A DNA stretch of 64,000 nt from JAUVRX01 sp049664225 (GTDB taxonomy: Bacteria; Acidobacteriota; Thermoanaerobaculia; Multivoradales; JAHEKO01), in assembly GCA_049664225.1 (NCBI GenBank), contig JBATEX010000114.1, positions 62,001 to 126,000 on the forward strand, in the 5' to 3' direction. The notes under the pieces are model-generated. The model was not told the origin of the DNA, searched no databases, and saw only the letters and a list, made by a program, of their open reading frames with translations. Below are positions 20,561 through 28,225 of the stretch, in pieces (the stretch's first letter is position 1; the number at the start of each line of letters is the position of its first letter). The translations under genes and the position numbers were made by a program.

Positions 20561-21922
20561 ATGGACTATCCGATCTGGGATATTGCTATAGGCGGCGGTG
20601 TCCTGATGGGCATCGTCGCGATCACCCACGTCATCGTCTCGCACTTCGCTATCGGCGGCGGATTGCTGATCGCCGTTACCGAGACTCTGGCGGTGCGGCG
20701 GAACGACTCCGAGATGCGGGATCTAGCCAAGCGCTCGTCGCTGGTCCTCATCCTGTTCTCGACCGTTTTCGGTGCCATCTCCGGGGTGGGGATCTGGGTA
20801 GTGGCCGGCTTGATCTCGCCGGCGGCGATCTCCGCTCTCATCCGCAATTTCGTCTGGGGATGGGCGATCGAGTGGGTGTTCTTCATCGTCGAAATCGTGG
20901 CGGCGCTGGTCTACTTTGCCACCTGGAACAAGATCTCGAAGCGGGCGCACGTGATGGTGATCTGGATCTACTTCATCGCGGCCTATCTCTCGCTGGTGAT
21001 CATCAACGGCATCGTCACCTTCATGCTGACTCCCGGCAAGTGGCTCCAGACCGGGGCCTTTTGGGATGGTTTCTTCAACCCGACCTATTTCCCGAGCTTG
21101 TTGCTGAGGACGGGCATCGCCATCCTGATGGCTGTCGCCTTCATGGTTTGGCCGGCGAGAAAAGCCTCGGCTGAGGCCCTGCCGAGATTGAATCGGTATC
21201 TGGGTCTATGGGCTGTCGTGGGAGCACTGATCTCCTATGCCGGCTACCGGTGGTGGGAATCGGCCCTGCCGGAATCGACGCGAGACCTCTTCCTCGGAGA
21301 CGGGGCGTTGCTCGATGGCCTGGCTTTCACCCGTCACGAGGTGATGTGGTCGGTCGCACTTTTCTTGGTGCTGTCGATTATCTTCCTGTTGGCTCTGCCG
21401 AAAATGGCCAAGGTCATTCCGCTCCTGTTGATCACGATCGCGGCCTTCTCGTTCTTCGGCAGCTACGAGCGACTCCGCGAGGGAACTCGCAAGCCATTCA
21501 TCATCCACGACTACATGTTCTCCAACGGTGTCCTGGTCGATGAAATCGGGGAGCTCAACGAGAACGGGATGCTCTCCAAGGCGCGGTGGGCGGCCCGAGT
21601 GCCGGCGACGAACTCGGTGGAGATGGGCCGACAGGTCTTCGATGCCCAGTGCCGAAGCTGTCATACGATCGATGGCTATCTCTCCATCCGGGAGCTGGCC
21701 CCCGAAGATCCGGACATGACGTACAGCATTCTGTACGCCCTCTACGACCAGGGCGAGATGTTCACCGCGCTGGAACCGGGTGAGGCGGTGGCCATGGGGG
21801 ATCTGAACTACCCGTTCATGCCGCCCTTCGTGGGTACCGAAGAGGAGATGGAAGCTCTGGTCGATTTCATCGCCTCGCTCACGACGCCAGACGGTGAAGC
21901 GGCGGCCAAAGGAGGTGTCTGA
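20561..21922 (+). CDS. bd-oxidase-like membrane subunit fused to cytochrome c domain
   Basis: The 453-residue protein has about nine membrane helices (residues 5-320) followed by a periplasmic mono-haem cytochrome c domain with CRSCH and a distal Met context (YPFMPPFVG). The first helices (ITHVIVSHFAIGGGLLIAV and WAIEWVFFIVEIVAALVYFA) resemble the CydA family pattern, with buried His and Glu. The CydA quinone-loop motif GRQPW is absent. It is therefore a bd-like cytochrome, perhaps trading electrons between quinol and a c-type chain rather than reducing O2; that is inference. AAAGGAGACAGG precedes the ATG. Its stop overlaps the next ATG by one base. Confidence 0.82.
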   Translation: MDYPIWDIAIGGGVLMGIVAITHVIVSHFAIGGGLLIAVTETLAVRRNDSEMRDLAKRSSLVLILFSTVFGAISGVGIWVVAGLISPAAISALIRNFVWGWAIEWVFFIVEIVAALVYFATWNKISKRAHVMVIWIYFIAAYLSLVIINGIVTFMLTPGKWLQTGAFWDGFFNPTYFPSLLLRTGIAILMAVAFMVWPARKASAEALPRLNRYLGLWAVVGALISYAGYRWWESALPESTRDLFLGDGALLDGLAFTRHEVMWSVALFLVLSIIFLLALPKMAKVIPLLLITIAAFSFFGSYERLREGTRKPFIIHDYMFSNGVLVDEIGELNENGMLSKARWAARVPATNSVEMGRQVFDAQCRSCHTIDGYLSIRELAPEDPDMTYSILYALYDQGEMFTALEPGEAVAMGDLNYPFMPPFVGTEEEMEALVDFIASLTTPDGEAAAKGGV

Positions 21923-23040
21923 TGGGTAACGAGCTGATTCCTGCTTTGGACGCATTTCCGATTCCGGGACCGGTGTGGCTCTTTCACTTCCTGCTGGTTT
22001 TTACGTTCATCCTGCACATGCTGTTCATGAACCTGACGCTGGGCGGCACCATCCTGGCCGCGTTGAGCCAGTTGTTCTCGAGGGGTAAGGCAGATGACTA
22101 CAGGGCTGTAATGGCGATGCGACTGATGGGCATCAACACCTACGGCATCTCGCTGACGATCACCTCCGGCATAGCGCCGCTGTTGTTCGTACAGGTGCTC
22201 TACCAGCAATACTTCTACACTGCCACGATCATGATTGCGTGGACCTGGTTGATGTCCCTGGTGTTCCTGATGGTCGGCTACTACGCGGCCTATCTCTACA
22301 AGTTCAGGGGGACGCCGACGAAGGGTTCCGGTGGCACCGCGTGGCTGTGGCTCTCCGCGATCATGTTCTTCATCATCGCGATGGTGCATGTGGCGGTCAA
22401 CCTCATTCACTCTCAGCCGGACAAGTGGGCGGCGCTGGCCGACAACCCGCTAGCGATTTTGGGTGATGCTGCGTTCTGGCCCCGACTCTTCCATTTCGTT
22501 TTCGCAGGATTGGGCTTCAGTGGGGTGGTCGTAGCGTGGTGGGCAGCGCGCCAGGCCGGCAAGGGCGTCGAGGTCGAGCTCAACACCAGGATCGCGAGCT
22601 ACGCTTGGAAGTGGGCGCTGTGGACCACGCTGCTGCAGATTGCCGATGGGTTCCTGCTGGTCATGGTGCTGCCGCGACCGGTGCTGCTCGGCTTCATGCG
22701 GGGCGGCATGGCGACCATGCTGCCGTTCACCCTGGGCATTCTTCTTGCCCTCGGGCTGTTGGTGATGTTGGCCAAGGTGTCGAACCCGGTGGAGAAGTTC
22801 TCGACGGTCAACGGCACCCTGATGGGGATGATCGCCACGATCGCGATCATGTCCATCACCCGGCACCAGATTCGGGCGATCTATCTCGAACCGGTGACTG
22901 CCCGATTCCGTTTGGAGACGGCGCCGCAGTGGGGCAACTTCACTTTATTCGCCCTGCTGCTCGTAGCGGGTCTCTACACCGTGTACTACATGGTCAGGGA
23001 GGTCCTCGAGAGTCGTGCAGCCGGGCAAGACGCCGCCTGA
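21922..23040 (+). CDS. bd-oxidase-like second membrane subunit
   Basis: The 372-residue polytopic protein has about nine hydrophobic helices and no haem-c site. Its N-terminus (GPVWLFHFLLVFTFILHMLF, MNLTLGGTILAAL) is built like that of its upstream partner, indicating paralogous subunits. His residues within helices (FHFLLVFTFILH, VHVAVNLIH, FHFVFAGL) are candidate b-haem ligands. GGAGG lies just before the start, and the TGATG overlap couples translation. With the preceding gene it probably forms a two-subunit membrane complex. Confidence 0.78.
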   Translation: MGNELIPALDAFPIPGPVWLFHFLLVFTFILHMLFMNLTLGGTILAALSQLFSRGKADDYRAVMAMRLMGINTYGISLTITSGIAPLLFVQVLYQQYFYTATIMIAWTWLMSLVFLMVGYYAAYLYKFRGTPTKGSGGTAWLWLSAIMFFIIAMVHVAVNLIHSQPDKWAALADNPLAILGDAAFWPRLFHFVFAGLGFSGVVVAWWAARQAGKGVEVELNTRIASYAWKWALWTTLLQIADGFLLVMVLPRPVLLGFMRGGMATMLPFTLGILLALGLLVMLAKVSNPVEKFSTVNGTLMGMIATIAIMSITRHQIRAIYLEPVTARFRLETAPQWGNFTLFALLLVAGLYTVYYMVREVLESRAAGQDAA

Positions 23041-23069
23041 TGGCTCTTGCGTTCGAAAACGATCTGATG

Positions 23070-23104
23070 CGGAGCGGGCCCCTGGCTCGCTCCGTATTTT
23101 GTTT
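23070..23104 (+). terminator. Terminator after bd-like operon
   Basis: CGGAGCG/CGCTCCG arms with an inner GCC-CCT-GGC helix (23070-23094) are followed by TATTTTGTTT. The stem is at least 10 bp. It separates the bd-like pair from the CbcL-like operon. Confidence 0.9.
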
Positions 23105-23136
23105 GTCGGCACGAAACACGACCCACCTGTTGGGAT

Positions 23137-23152
23137 AGGCACCCAGTCCGCC
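23137..23152 (+). promoter_or_regulatory. Weak sigma-54-like site upstream of CbcL-like operon
   Basis: AGGCACCCAGTCCGCC keeps the -24 GG, the -12 GC and the 10-bp spacing of sigma-54 promoters, but the -12 block is poor (CCGCC against TTGCW). If used, the leader would be about 130 nt. Confidence 0.25.
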
Positions 23153-23216
23153 CCAAGAGATATGGGAGATTGGTGGGAACGGGCGTATAAAAGGGCTCGA
23201 GGGTCGGGGTTCGGAG

Positions 23217-23237
23217 CTTGGTCCTAGCGAGACCAAG
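23217..23237. repeat. Inverted repeat in CbcL-like operon leader
   Basis: CTTGGTC, 7-nt spacer, GACCAAG lies 54 nt before the GTG start. It could be an operator or a leader hairpin. Confidence 0.5.
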
Positions 23238-23290
23238 GCAGGGAAGAGTTCCGAAATACTTCACTTGCGCTGCTTGGAGGGGGGTTTGTC

Positions 23291-25195
23291 GTGGGATCCA
23301 GGATTCTCCGATTCATGCTGGTCGCCTCCCTTGGTGGGGGCGCGGCCTTTCTCGTATCGCCGGCACCATCAGCAGGCGCCGATGCGCCGATGTGCCTCGA
23401 CTGTCACGACACCGATGTCGATGCGTTCGCTGAATCCGTTCACGGCTTCGCGGAGTGTCTCGACTGCCACGTGGGTGCCGACTCGGAAGACCACCCGGAA
23501 GTTGGCACGAAGGCCGACTGCACAGGCTGTCATGAAGGGGAGGTGGAACAGCACCATCTCAGTGTGCATGGTCGGATGGAGGCCTCCGGTCGACTTCCCG
23601 GCAATGGTGGCTGCGGCAGCTGTCACGGCGACATTCATACTCTTCTACTGCACGAAGATCCGGCGTCGGCGACCAATCCGCTTAGCATTGCCGGCACCTG
23701 TGGTAGCTGTCACTCCGATCCTGATCTGGCAGCCGATCTCGGAATCCGCCTCGTGCAGCCGATCGAGGCGTACAGCGAGAGCGTGCATTCGCGAGCCGTC
23801 CAGCGGGGTGTCAAGGCGGCCACTTGCTCCGAGTGCCATGGGACTCACGACATCCAACCGGCTGCGAGGGTGGATTCAAGAGTCCATGCCGACAAAATCC
23901 CCCAGACCTGCGGCAAATGCCATGGCTCGGTGACCGCGGTTTTCAACGAGAGCGTCCATGGCCGGGCCGTGGCGCACGGCCTGGAGGATGCTCCGACCTG
24001 CACCGACTGCCATGGCGAGCACCGCATTTTGGAACCCAAGCGCGGTGACTCCACCGTCTATCCGACCAACCTGCCGAAGATGACCTGCGGCCGCTGCCAC
24101 GGTGATCTGGCGCTGTCCGACAAGTTCGGGATGGAGGAGGACAAGGTCCCGGCGTACGAAGACAGTTACCACGGCCTGGCTTCCCGCTCCGGAAACGTCG
24201 TTGTGGCCAACTGCGCTTCGTGCCACGGCGTGCATGACATCCTGCCTTCGACTGACGAGAAGTCGCATACCTTCCCGGATAATCTGGATGAGACCTGCGG
24301 CCAATGCCATCCGGGCGCCGGCGAGCGGTTCGCCATCGGCGCAGTGCATGTGCTGCCGGATGAGCCAGAGCACGCGGCCGTCTACTGGGTCCGCAAGATC
24401 TACCTCTGGCTGATCTTTCTCACGATTGGCGGGATGCTGCTGCACAACGCTCTCGACTTCTACCGGAAGCTCCGGCATCCGTTGCCTCGGCCCTCGGAGC
24501 AGGTGGAGGATGCGGTCGAGCGAATGTCGGTGGCGGGTCGCATCACTCACGGCCTGTTGGCGGTGAGCTTTATCATCCTGGTCCACACCGGATTCGCACT
24601 CAAGTACCCCGAAGCGTGGTGGGCCTGCCCGTTGCCCTTCTTGAAGGGATTCTGTGAGCTGCGAGGCTTGATCCACCGCATCGCTGCGGTGGTGATGATT
24701 CTCGCTTCGGTGATGCATGTCATCCACTTGATGGTCGATCGCAGGGCCAGGACCCTGATGAAGGGCATGATTCCCCAGCTCAGCGATCTGCGCGACCTGA
24801 AGGGCAAGTTCGACTATTTCCTCGGGCGCACCAAACATCCTCCGAAAGCAGAGTGGTTCAGCTACCCGGAGAAGATGGAGTATGGAGGGGTCCTGTGGGG
24901 CACGTTTGTAATGGCGGTGACAGGAGTGCTCCTCTGGTTCGAGAGCATCACGCTCCGGTTCCTACCGAGTTGGACCCTGGATGTGGCGACCACGGTCCAC
25001 TTCTACGAGGCGATTTTGGCGACTCTCTCAATTGCCATCTGGCACTTCTACCACGTGATTTTCGACCCAGCAGTCTATCCAGTGGATACTGCTTTCCTGA
25101 CCGGCGAGTCGCCACCGATTAGGAACCTCGAGCGCAATCCACCGAAGCTGCCTGAAGACAAGGATCACCCCCACGCCCCGGCGCATCCAGCGTAG
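23291..25195 (+). CDS. CbcL-like fusion: 11-haem cytochrome c plus b-type membrane domain
   Basis: The 634-residue protein has a signal peptide (to PSAGAD), eleven CXXCH motifs over residues 35-350 with recurring SVHG spacers, then a membrane domain of about five helices. Membrane-domain His residues fit a dihaem HydC/FdnI-type cytochrome b: RITHGLLAVSFIILVHTGF, LIHRIAAVV, MHVIHLM and HFYEAIL..WHFYHVIF. This is the architecture of Geobacter CbcL, a menaquinol-oxidising inner-membrane cytochrome used in metal respiration. The same role here is inferred. It starts at GTG 23291 behind TTGGAGGGG. It heads an operon with Rieske, cytochrome b and two more multihaem genes. Confidence 0.88.
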   Translation: MGSRILRFMLVASLGGGAAFLVSPAPSAGADAPMCLDCHDTDVDAFAESVHGFAECLDCHVGADSEDHPEVGTKADCTGCHEGEVEQHHLSVHGRMEASGRLPGNGGCGSCHGDIHTLLLHEDPASATNPLSIAGTCGSCHSDPDLAADLGIRLVQPIEAYSESVHSRAVQRGVKAATCSECHGTHDIQPAARVDSRVHADKIPQTCGKCHGSVTAVFNESVHGRAVAHGLEDAPTCTDCHGEHRILEPKRGDSTVYPTNLPKMTCGRCHGDLALSDKFGMEEDKVPAYEDSYHGLASRSGNVVVANCASCHGVHDILPSTDEKSHTFPDNLDETCGQCHPGAGERFAIGAVHVLPDEPEHAAVYWVRKIYLWLIFLTIGGMLLHNALDFYRKLRHPLPRPSEQVEDAVERMSVAGRITHGLLAVSFIILVHTGFALKYPEAWWACPLPFLKGFCELRGLIHRIAAVVMILASVMHVIHLMVDRRARTLMKGMIPQLSDLRDLKGKFDYFLGRTKHPPKAEWFSYPEKMEYGGVLWGTFVMAVTGVLLWFESITLRFLPSWTLDVATTVHFYEAILATLSIAIWHFYHVIFDPAVYPVDTAFLTGESPPIRNLERNPPKLPEDKDHPHAPAHPA

Positions 25196-25300
25196 AGGGT
25201 TGAGGCAGCCGGGCGTACCTTCGGCTGGTCTCTGGGGCTTGAGTCCTGGGTCCTGAGATTGTGAGTCAGCCGGCAGGCTTGCCGGCTGCCCTACCTTTTT
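25196..25300. repeat. Mosaic repeat between CbcL-like and Rieske genes
   Basis: GTTGAGGCAGCCGGGCGTAC, TCTGGGGCTTGAGTCCTGGG and an AGCCGGCAGGCTTGCCGGCT hairpin (about 25264-25283) belong to the same family as the unit arrays at 29935 and 37547, here in reverse orientation inside an otherwise continuous operon. Confidence 0.65.
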
Positions 25301-25398
25301 GGATAGCTCGGAGTCCCCACCCAAAGGACAGCTCTCGGAGGGCCGCAGTGCTGTAGTCTTCTCGGGTCACCGGACCGACCGGGGAGGAGGAGTGATCC

Positions 25399-25866
25399 AT
25401 GGCCGAGGAATCGACTCGCGACGACCTGCCGGAGCTGAGCCCGGGGAGGCGGAAGTTCCTGCAGTGGCTGACCGGAGGATTCCTCTCCCTATGGGGTGTC
25501 GGGTTCCTTTGGGTCATCACCTCGTTTCTGAAGCCTCCACAATCCAAGAGCAGCATCGCGGAGAGGGTGATCAAGGTGGGGCCACTGGACGATCTGCCTG
25601 TTGGTCAGGCCCGCCTGGTCAGAAGGGGTCGAGAACCGATCTGGGTGATCCGGCCCGACGAGGAGAATCTCGTGGCCCTGGCCGGTGTCTGCACACACAT
25701 GCACTGCGTGCTCGACTGGGACCCCAAGCAGCGATCGCTCGACTGCCCCTGCCATGAAGGGGCCTTCGACCTCAATGGCAACGTGCTCAAAGGGCCACCG
25801 CCGCAGTCCTTGCGCCGCTACCGTGTCGAGACCCGTCTCGGCGAGATCCACCTTCACGTTTCTTGA
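25399..25866 (+). CDS. Rieske [2Fe-2S] protein
   Basis: The 155-residue protein has an N-terminal membrane anchor (FLQWLTGGFLSLWGVGFLWV) preceded by GRRKF, and a C-terminal Rieske fold with both cluster boxes, CTHMHC and CPCHEGAFD. Each box supplies one Cys and one His to the [2Fe-2S] cluster, and the outer Cys pair forms the stabilising disulfide. It would pass an electron from quinol to a cytochrome c. GGAGGAGGAGTG precedes the ATG. The cytochrome b gene follows 11 nt after the stop. Confidence 0.93.
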   Translation: MAEESTRDDLPELSPGRRKFLQWLTGGFLSLWGVGFLWVITSFLKPPQSKSSIAERVIKVGPLDDLPVGQARLVRRGREPIWVIRPDEENLVALAGVCTHMHCVLDWDPKQRSLDCPCHEGAFDLNGNVLKGPPPQSLRRYRVETRLGEIHLHVS

Positions 25867-25877
25867 GGAGCTGGACG

Positions 25878-27002
25878 ATGAAACAAGAAAAGTCTGGCGC
25901 CCTGGACTGGTTCTCTCGCCGTTTGAACCTGACCGAGATTTTCTCGCTCTTGACGAGCTATGGAGTTTTCCATGCCGAGCTGGACAGTCGCAAGAACATC
26001 CGCGAAGCCATCGCGGAGGCGAAGGCCCAGCCCATGCCTTCCTACGACCAGTGGCCGAGAGTCCTCGGGCTCCTCGCTGTGGTCCTGCTGCTCATCGAGA
26101 TCGTGACCGGCTCGCTGCTGGCGTTCTACTATCTGCCGACACCGCAGACCGCGAGGGCCAGCGTTGCCACGATCCTGCGCGACGTGGACTTCGGCCGCTT
26201 CGTGCATCAGATTCACTTCTGGGGTGCGCAGCTCCTGATCGCTGTCCTGATTGTCAGGGTCGTGCGCTTTTTGATGAGGGGGGTCTACCGCAAGCCGCGC
26301 GAGCTCATGTGGATCTTCGGCGTGCTCCTGCTCCTGGTCTGCTTTCACTCCGACCTGACCGGCAAGGCGCTGCCGATGACCGGTACCGCGTATTGGTCAT
26401 CGGTGCGGGCTCTCGAGCTGGTGGGCAGCATCCCCATCTACGGTTCCGTAATGCTCTTCCTGCTTGGAGGTGGGGAAACGGTGATTACCGAGCTCACCCT
26501 GATCCGCTTCTATCTGCTGCACGTCGCGCTATTGCCGTTCGCCGCCATTACCCTCATCTACCTGCACTTCTCCGGCGTCAGGAGGCTGGGCCAGACGGAG
26601 ACCGGGAGCCATGAGACGCCGACTCGCGGCGGGCCGGTGATTCGAATTCATCTGCTGAATCAGGCGATTCTGTTCACCATCCTGCTCGGAATTCTCGTCA
26701 GTTTGGCAGTTTTGGTTCCCTTTCCGCTCGGCGACGCGGCCGATCCCTACCTAACCGTGCCGGGTGTGGGTCCGCCGTGGTATCTGCTCGCGCCCTTTGG
26801 CTTCATGGAGCTGACGGCTCCGTTCTTGCCGACCTGGATCGGCGGGACCATCCTCTTTTTCACCTTCACGGCTTTCGTGCTGCTGCCTTTCCTTCCTGGA
26901 TTCCGCGAGGGCGCGAGGAGCCGGGGCCTGAGCTGGGTCATCGTTGCCGCCCTGCTCGCGGTTTGGATCTTCCTGACGATCTATGGAGCGAGGGTCGCAT
27001 GA
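25878..27002 (+). CDS. Cytochrome b of bc/b6f type with altered haem and quinol motifs
   Basis: The 374-residue protein fuses the cytochrome b6-like and subunit IV-like parts (about eight helices). Helix B has H113 in IHFWGAQLL, but the second ligand position 14 residues on is R127 (LIVRVVRF), where b6-type proteins have His. Helix D keeps H215 and H230 with the b6-type 15-residue step. The quinol-site PEWY is PPWY. Haem on the N side may therefore be lost or differently ligated, and quinol oxidation may be changed. The homologue at 39624-40814 has all four His and PEWY. The ATG at 25878 is preceded by TTGAGGAGC. It overlaps the next gene by ATGA. Confidence 0.87.
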   Translation: MKQEKSGALDWFSRRLNLTEIFSLLTSYGVFHAELDSRKNIREAIAEAKAQPMPSYDQWPRVLGLLAVVLLLIEIVTGSLLAFYYLPTPQTARASVATILRDVDFGRFVHQIHFWGAQLLIAVLIVRVVRFLMRGVYRKPRELMWIFGVLLLLVCFHSDLTGKALPMTGTAYWSSVRALELVGSIPIYGSVMLFLLGGGETVITELTLIRFYLLHVALLPFAAITLIYLHFSGVRRLGQTETGSHETPTRGGPVIRIHLLNQAILFTILLGILVSLAVLVPFPLGDAADPYLTVPGVGPPWYLLAPFGFMELTAPFLPTWIGGTILFFTFTAFVLLPFLPGFREGARSRGLSWVIVAALLAVWIFLTIYGARVA

Positions 27003-28225
27003 GACCACCAAGACGAGCGCAGCTGACCGACGGGTTGATCGCCGGGCTGATTGGGGCGCTATGGACCCTGGCGTCCGTTCCGGTGTCCGCCCAGGAGATG
27101 TGTGGGACCTGCCACCCCGAGAATCGTGTGAGCTTCGAGCAGAGCATCCATCACCTTGAGAACGTGAGCTGCAGCGACTGTCATGGGGGAGACCCGGCAG
27201 CCCGCGAAGTGAAGGCAGCCCATCAGCGTGACTTTCGCAGTCTGTCCGATCGGCTCGAGGTGCCGCAGATGTGTGCATCGTGCCACGCCGACCTGGATCA
27301 GATGCGGGCCTATAATCTGCCTGTCGACCAGTACGCGGTCTACCTGACGTCCCAGCACGGCAAAGCCCTGGTCGCGGGTGAGACCAGGGCGGCGATCTGC
27401 ACCGACTGTCACGGCGGGCACGATATTCGGCGCCCCCGCGATCCATCTAGCTCGGTCCACCCGAGACACATTCCAGAGACGTGCGGTCAATGCCACGGAA
27501 ATGAAGCCCTGATGCAGGAGTTCGGGCTGGACCCCAACGTGGTGACGGACTACCGCTCCAGCATTCATGGTCGTATGTTGCTCGAGGAAGGTTCCCTGGC
27601 GGCGCCCAACTGCACGAGTTGTCACGGGGTCCACGGCGCCACGCCACCGGGTGTCGGAGACATCGACAAGGTCTGCGGAGCCTGTCACGAGCAGACGAGA
27701 CGGGCCTTTCTGGAGGGTCCTCATTACGAGGGGATGACAGCCGCGAGTGTTGCCGAATGCGCCTCGTGCCATTCGAATCATGCCATCCAGCAGTTCGGCA
27801 TCGAGCGAGTCGAGTCACTCTGCGCCGAGTGTCACGGTGAGGGCTCCGATCAAGCCGTCCTAGGTCACAAGATCCATGCCCTGATCGACTCGGCCGGCGA
27901 GGAGGTTGCCGCAGCCGAGGCGTTGGTGCGCCGGGCCGACCAGGCCGCGCTCGAGGTGGAGGATCCGTTGAGCCGGGTGGAGGAGGCCAAGACCTATCTG
28001 ACCGAAGCCTTGCCGGCCGTGCATTCGGTTTCCCTGGAGCCAGTCGAGCAGCTGACCCGTCGTGCCCAGTCCATCGCCGAAGAGGTCGAGCACGAGCTCT
28101 ACTCGAAGCTGGACCGACGAGTCGCCAAGATCGGCCTGGTGCTTTTCTGGTTCTACCTGCTCATGACGATCGCGGTGCTGGTCATCTTCAGGCGCCGGCT
28201 GCGGTCCGAGACGGAGGCTTCATGA
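26999..28225 (+). CDS. Nine-haem cytochrome c with C-terminal membrane anchor
   Basis: The 408-residue protein has a signal peptide (to VPVSAQE), nine CXXCH motifs (CGTCH to CAECH, to about residue 280), a charged helical segment, and a C-terminal membrane helix (IGLVLFWFYLLMTIAVLVIF) with an RRRLR tail. The same plan (multihaem head, helical region, C-terminal anchor) is seen in the 11-haem protein at 37900-39627, and both sit next to a Rieske and a cytochrome b gene. It is the likely replacement for cytochrome c1/f in its complex (inference). The ATG overlaps the cytochrome b stop (ATGA), and its own end overlaps the next gene. Confidence 0.9.
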   Translation: MRPPRRAQLTDGLIAGLIGALWTLASVPVSAQEMCGTCHPENRVSFEQSIHHLENVSCSDCHGGDPAAREVKAAHQRDFRSLSDRLEVPQMCASCHADLDQMRAYNLPVDQYAVYLTSQHGKALVAGETRAAICTDCHGGHDIRRPRDPSSSVHPRHIPETCGQCHGNEALMQEFGLDPNVVTDYRSSIHGRMLLEEGSLAAPNCTSCHGVHGATPPGVGDIDKVCGACHEQTRRAFLEGPHYEGMTAASVAECASCHSNHAIQQFGIERVESLCAECHGEGSDQAVLGHKIHALIDSAGEEVAAAEALVRRADQAALEVEDPLSRVEEAKTYLTEALPAVHSVSLEPVEQLTRRAQSIAEEVEHELYSKLDRRVAKIGLVLFWFYLLMTIAVLVIFRRRLRSETEAS

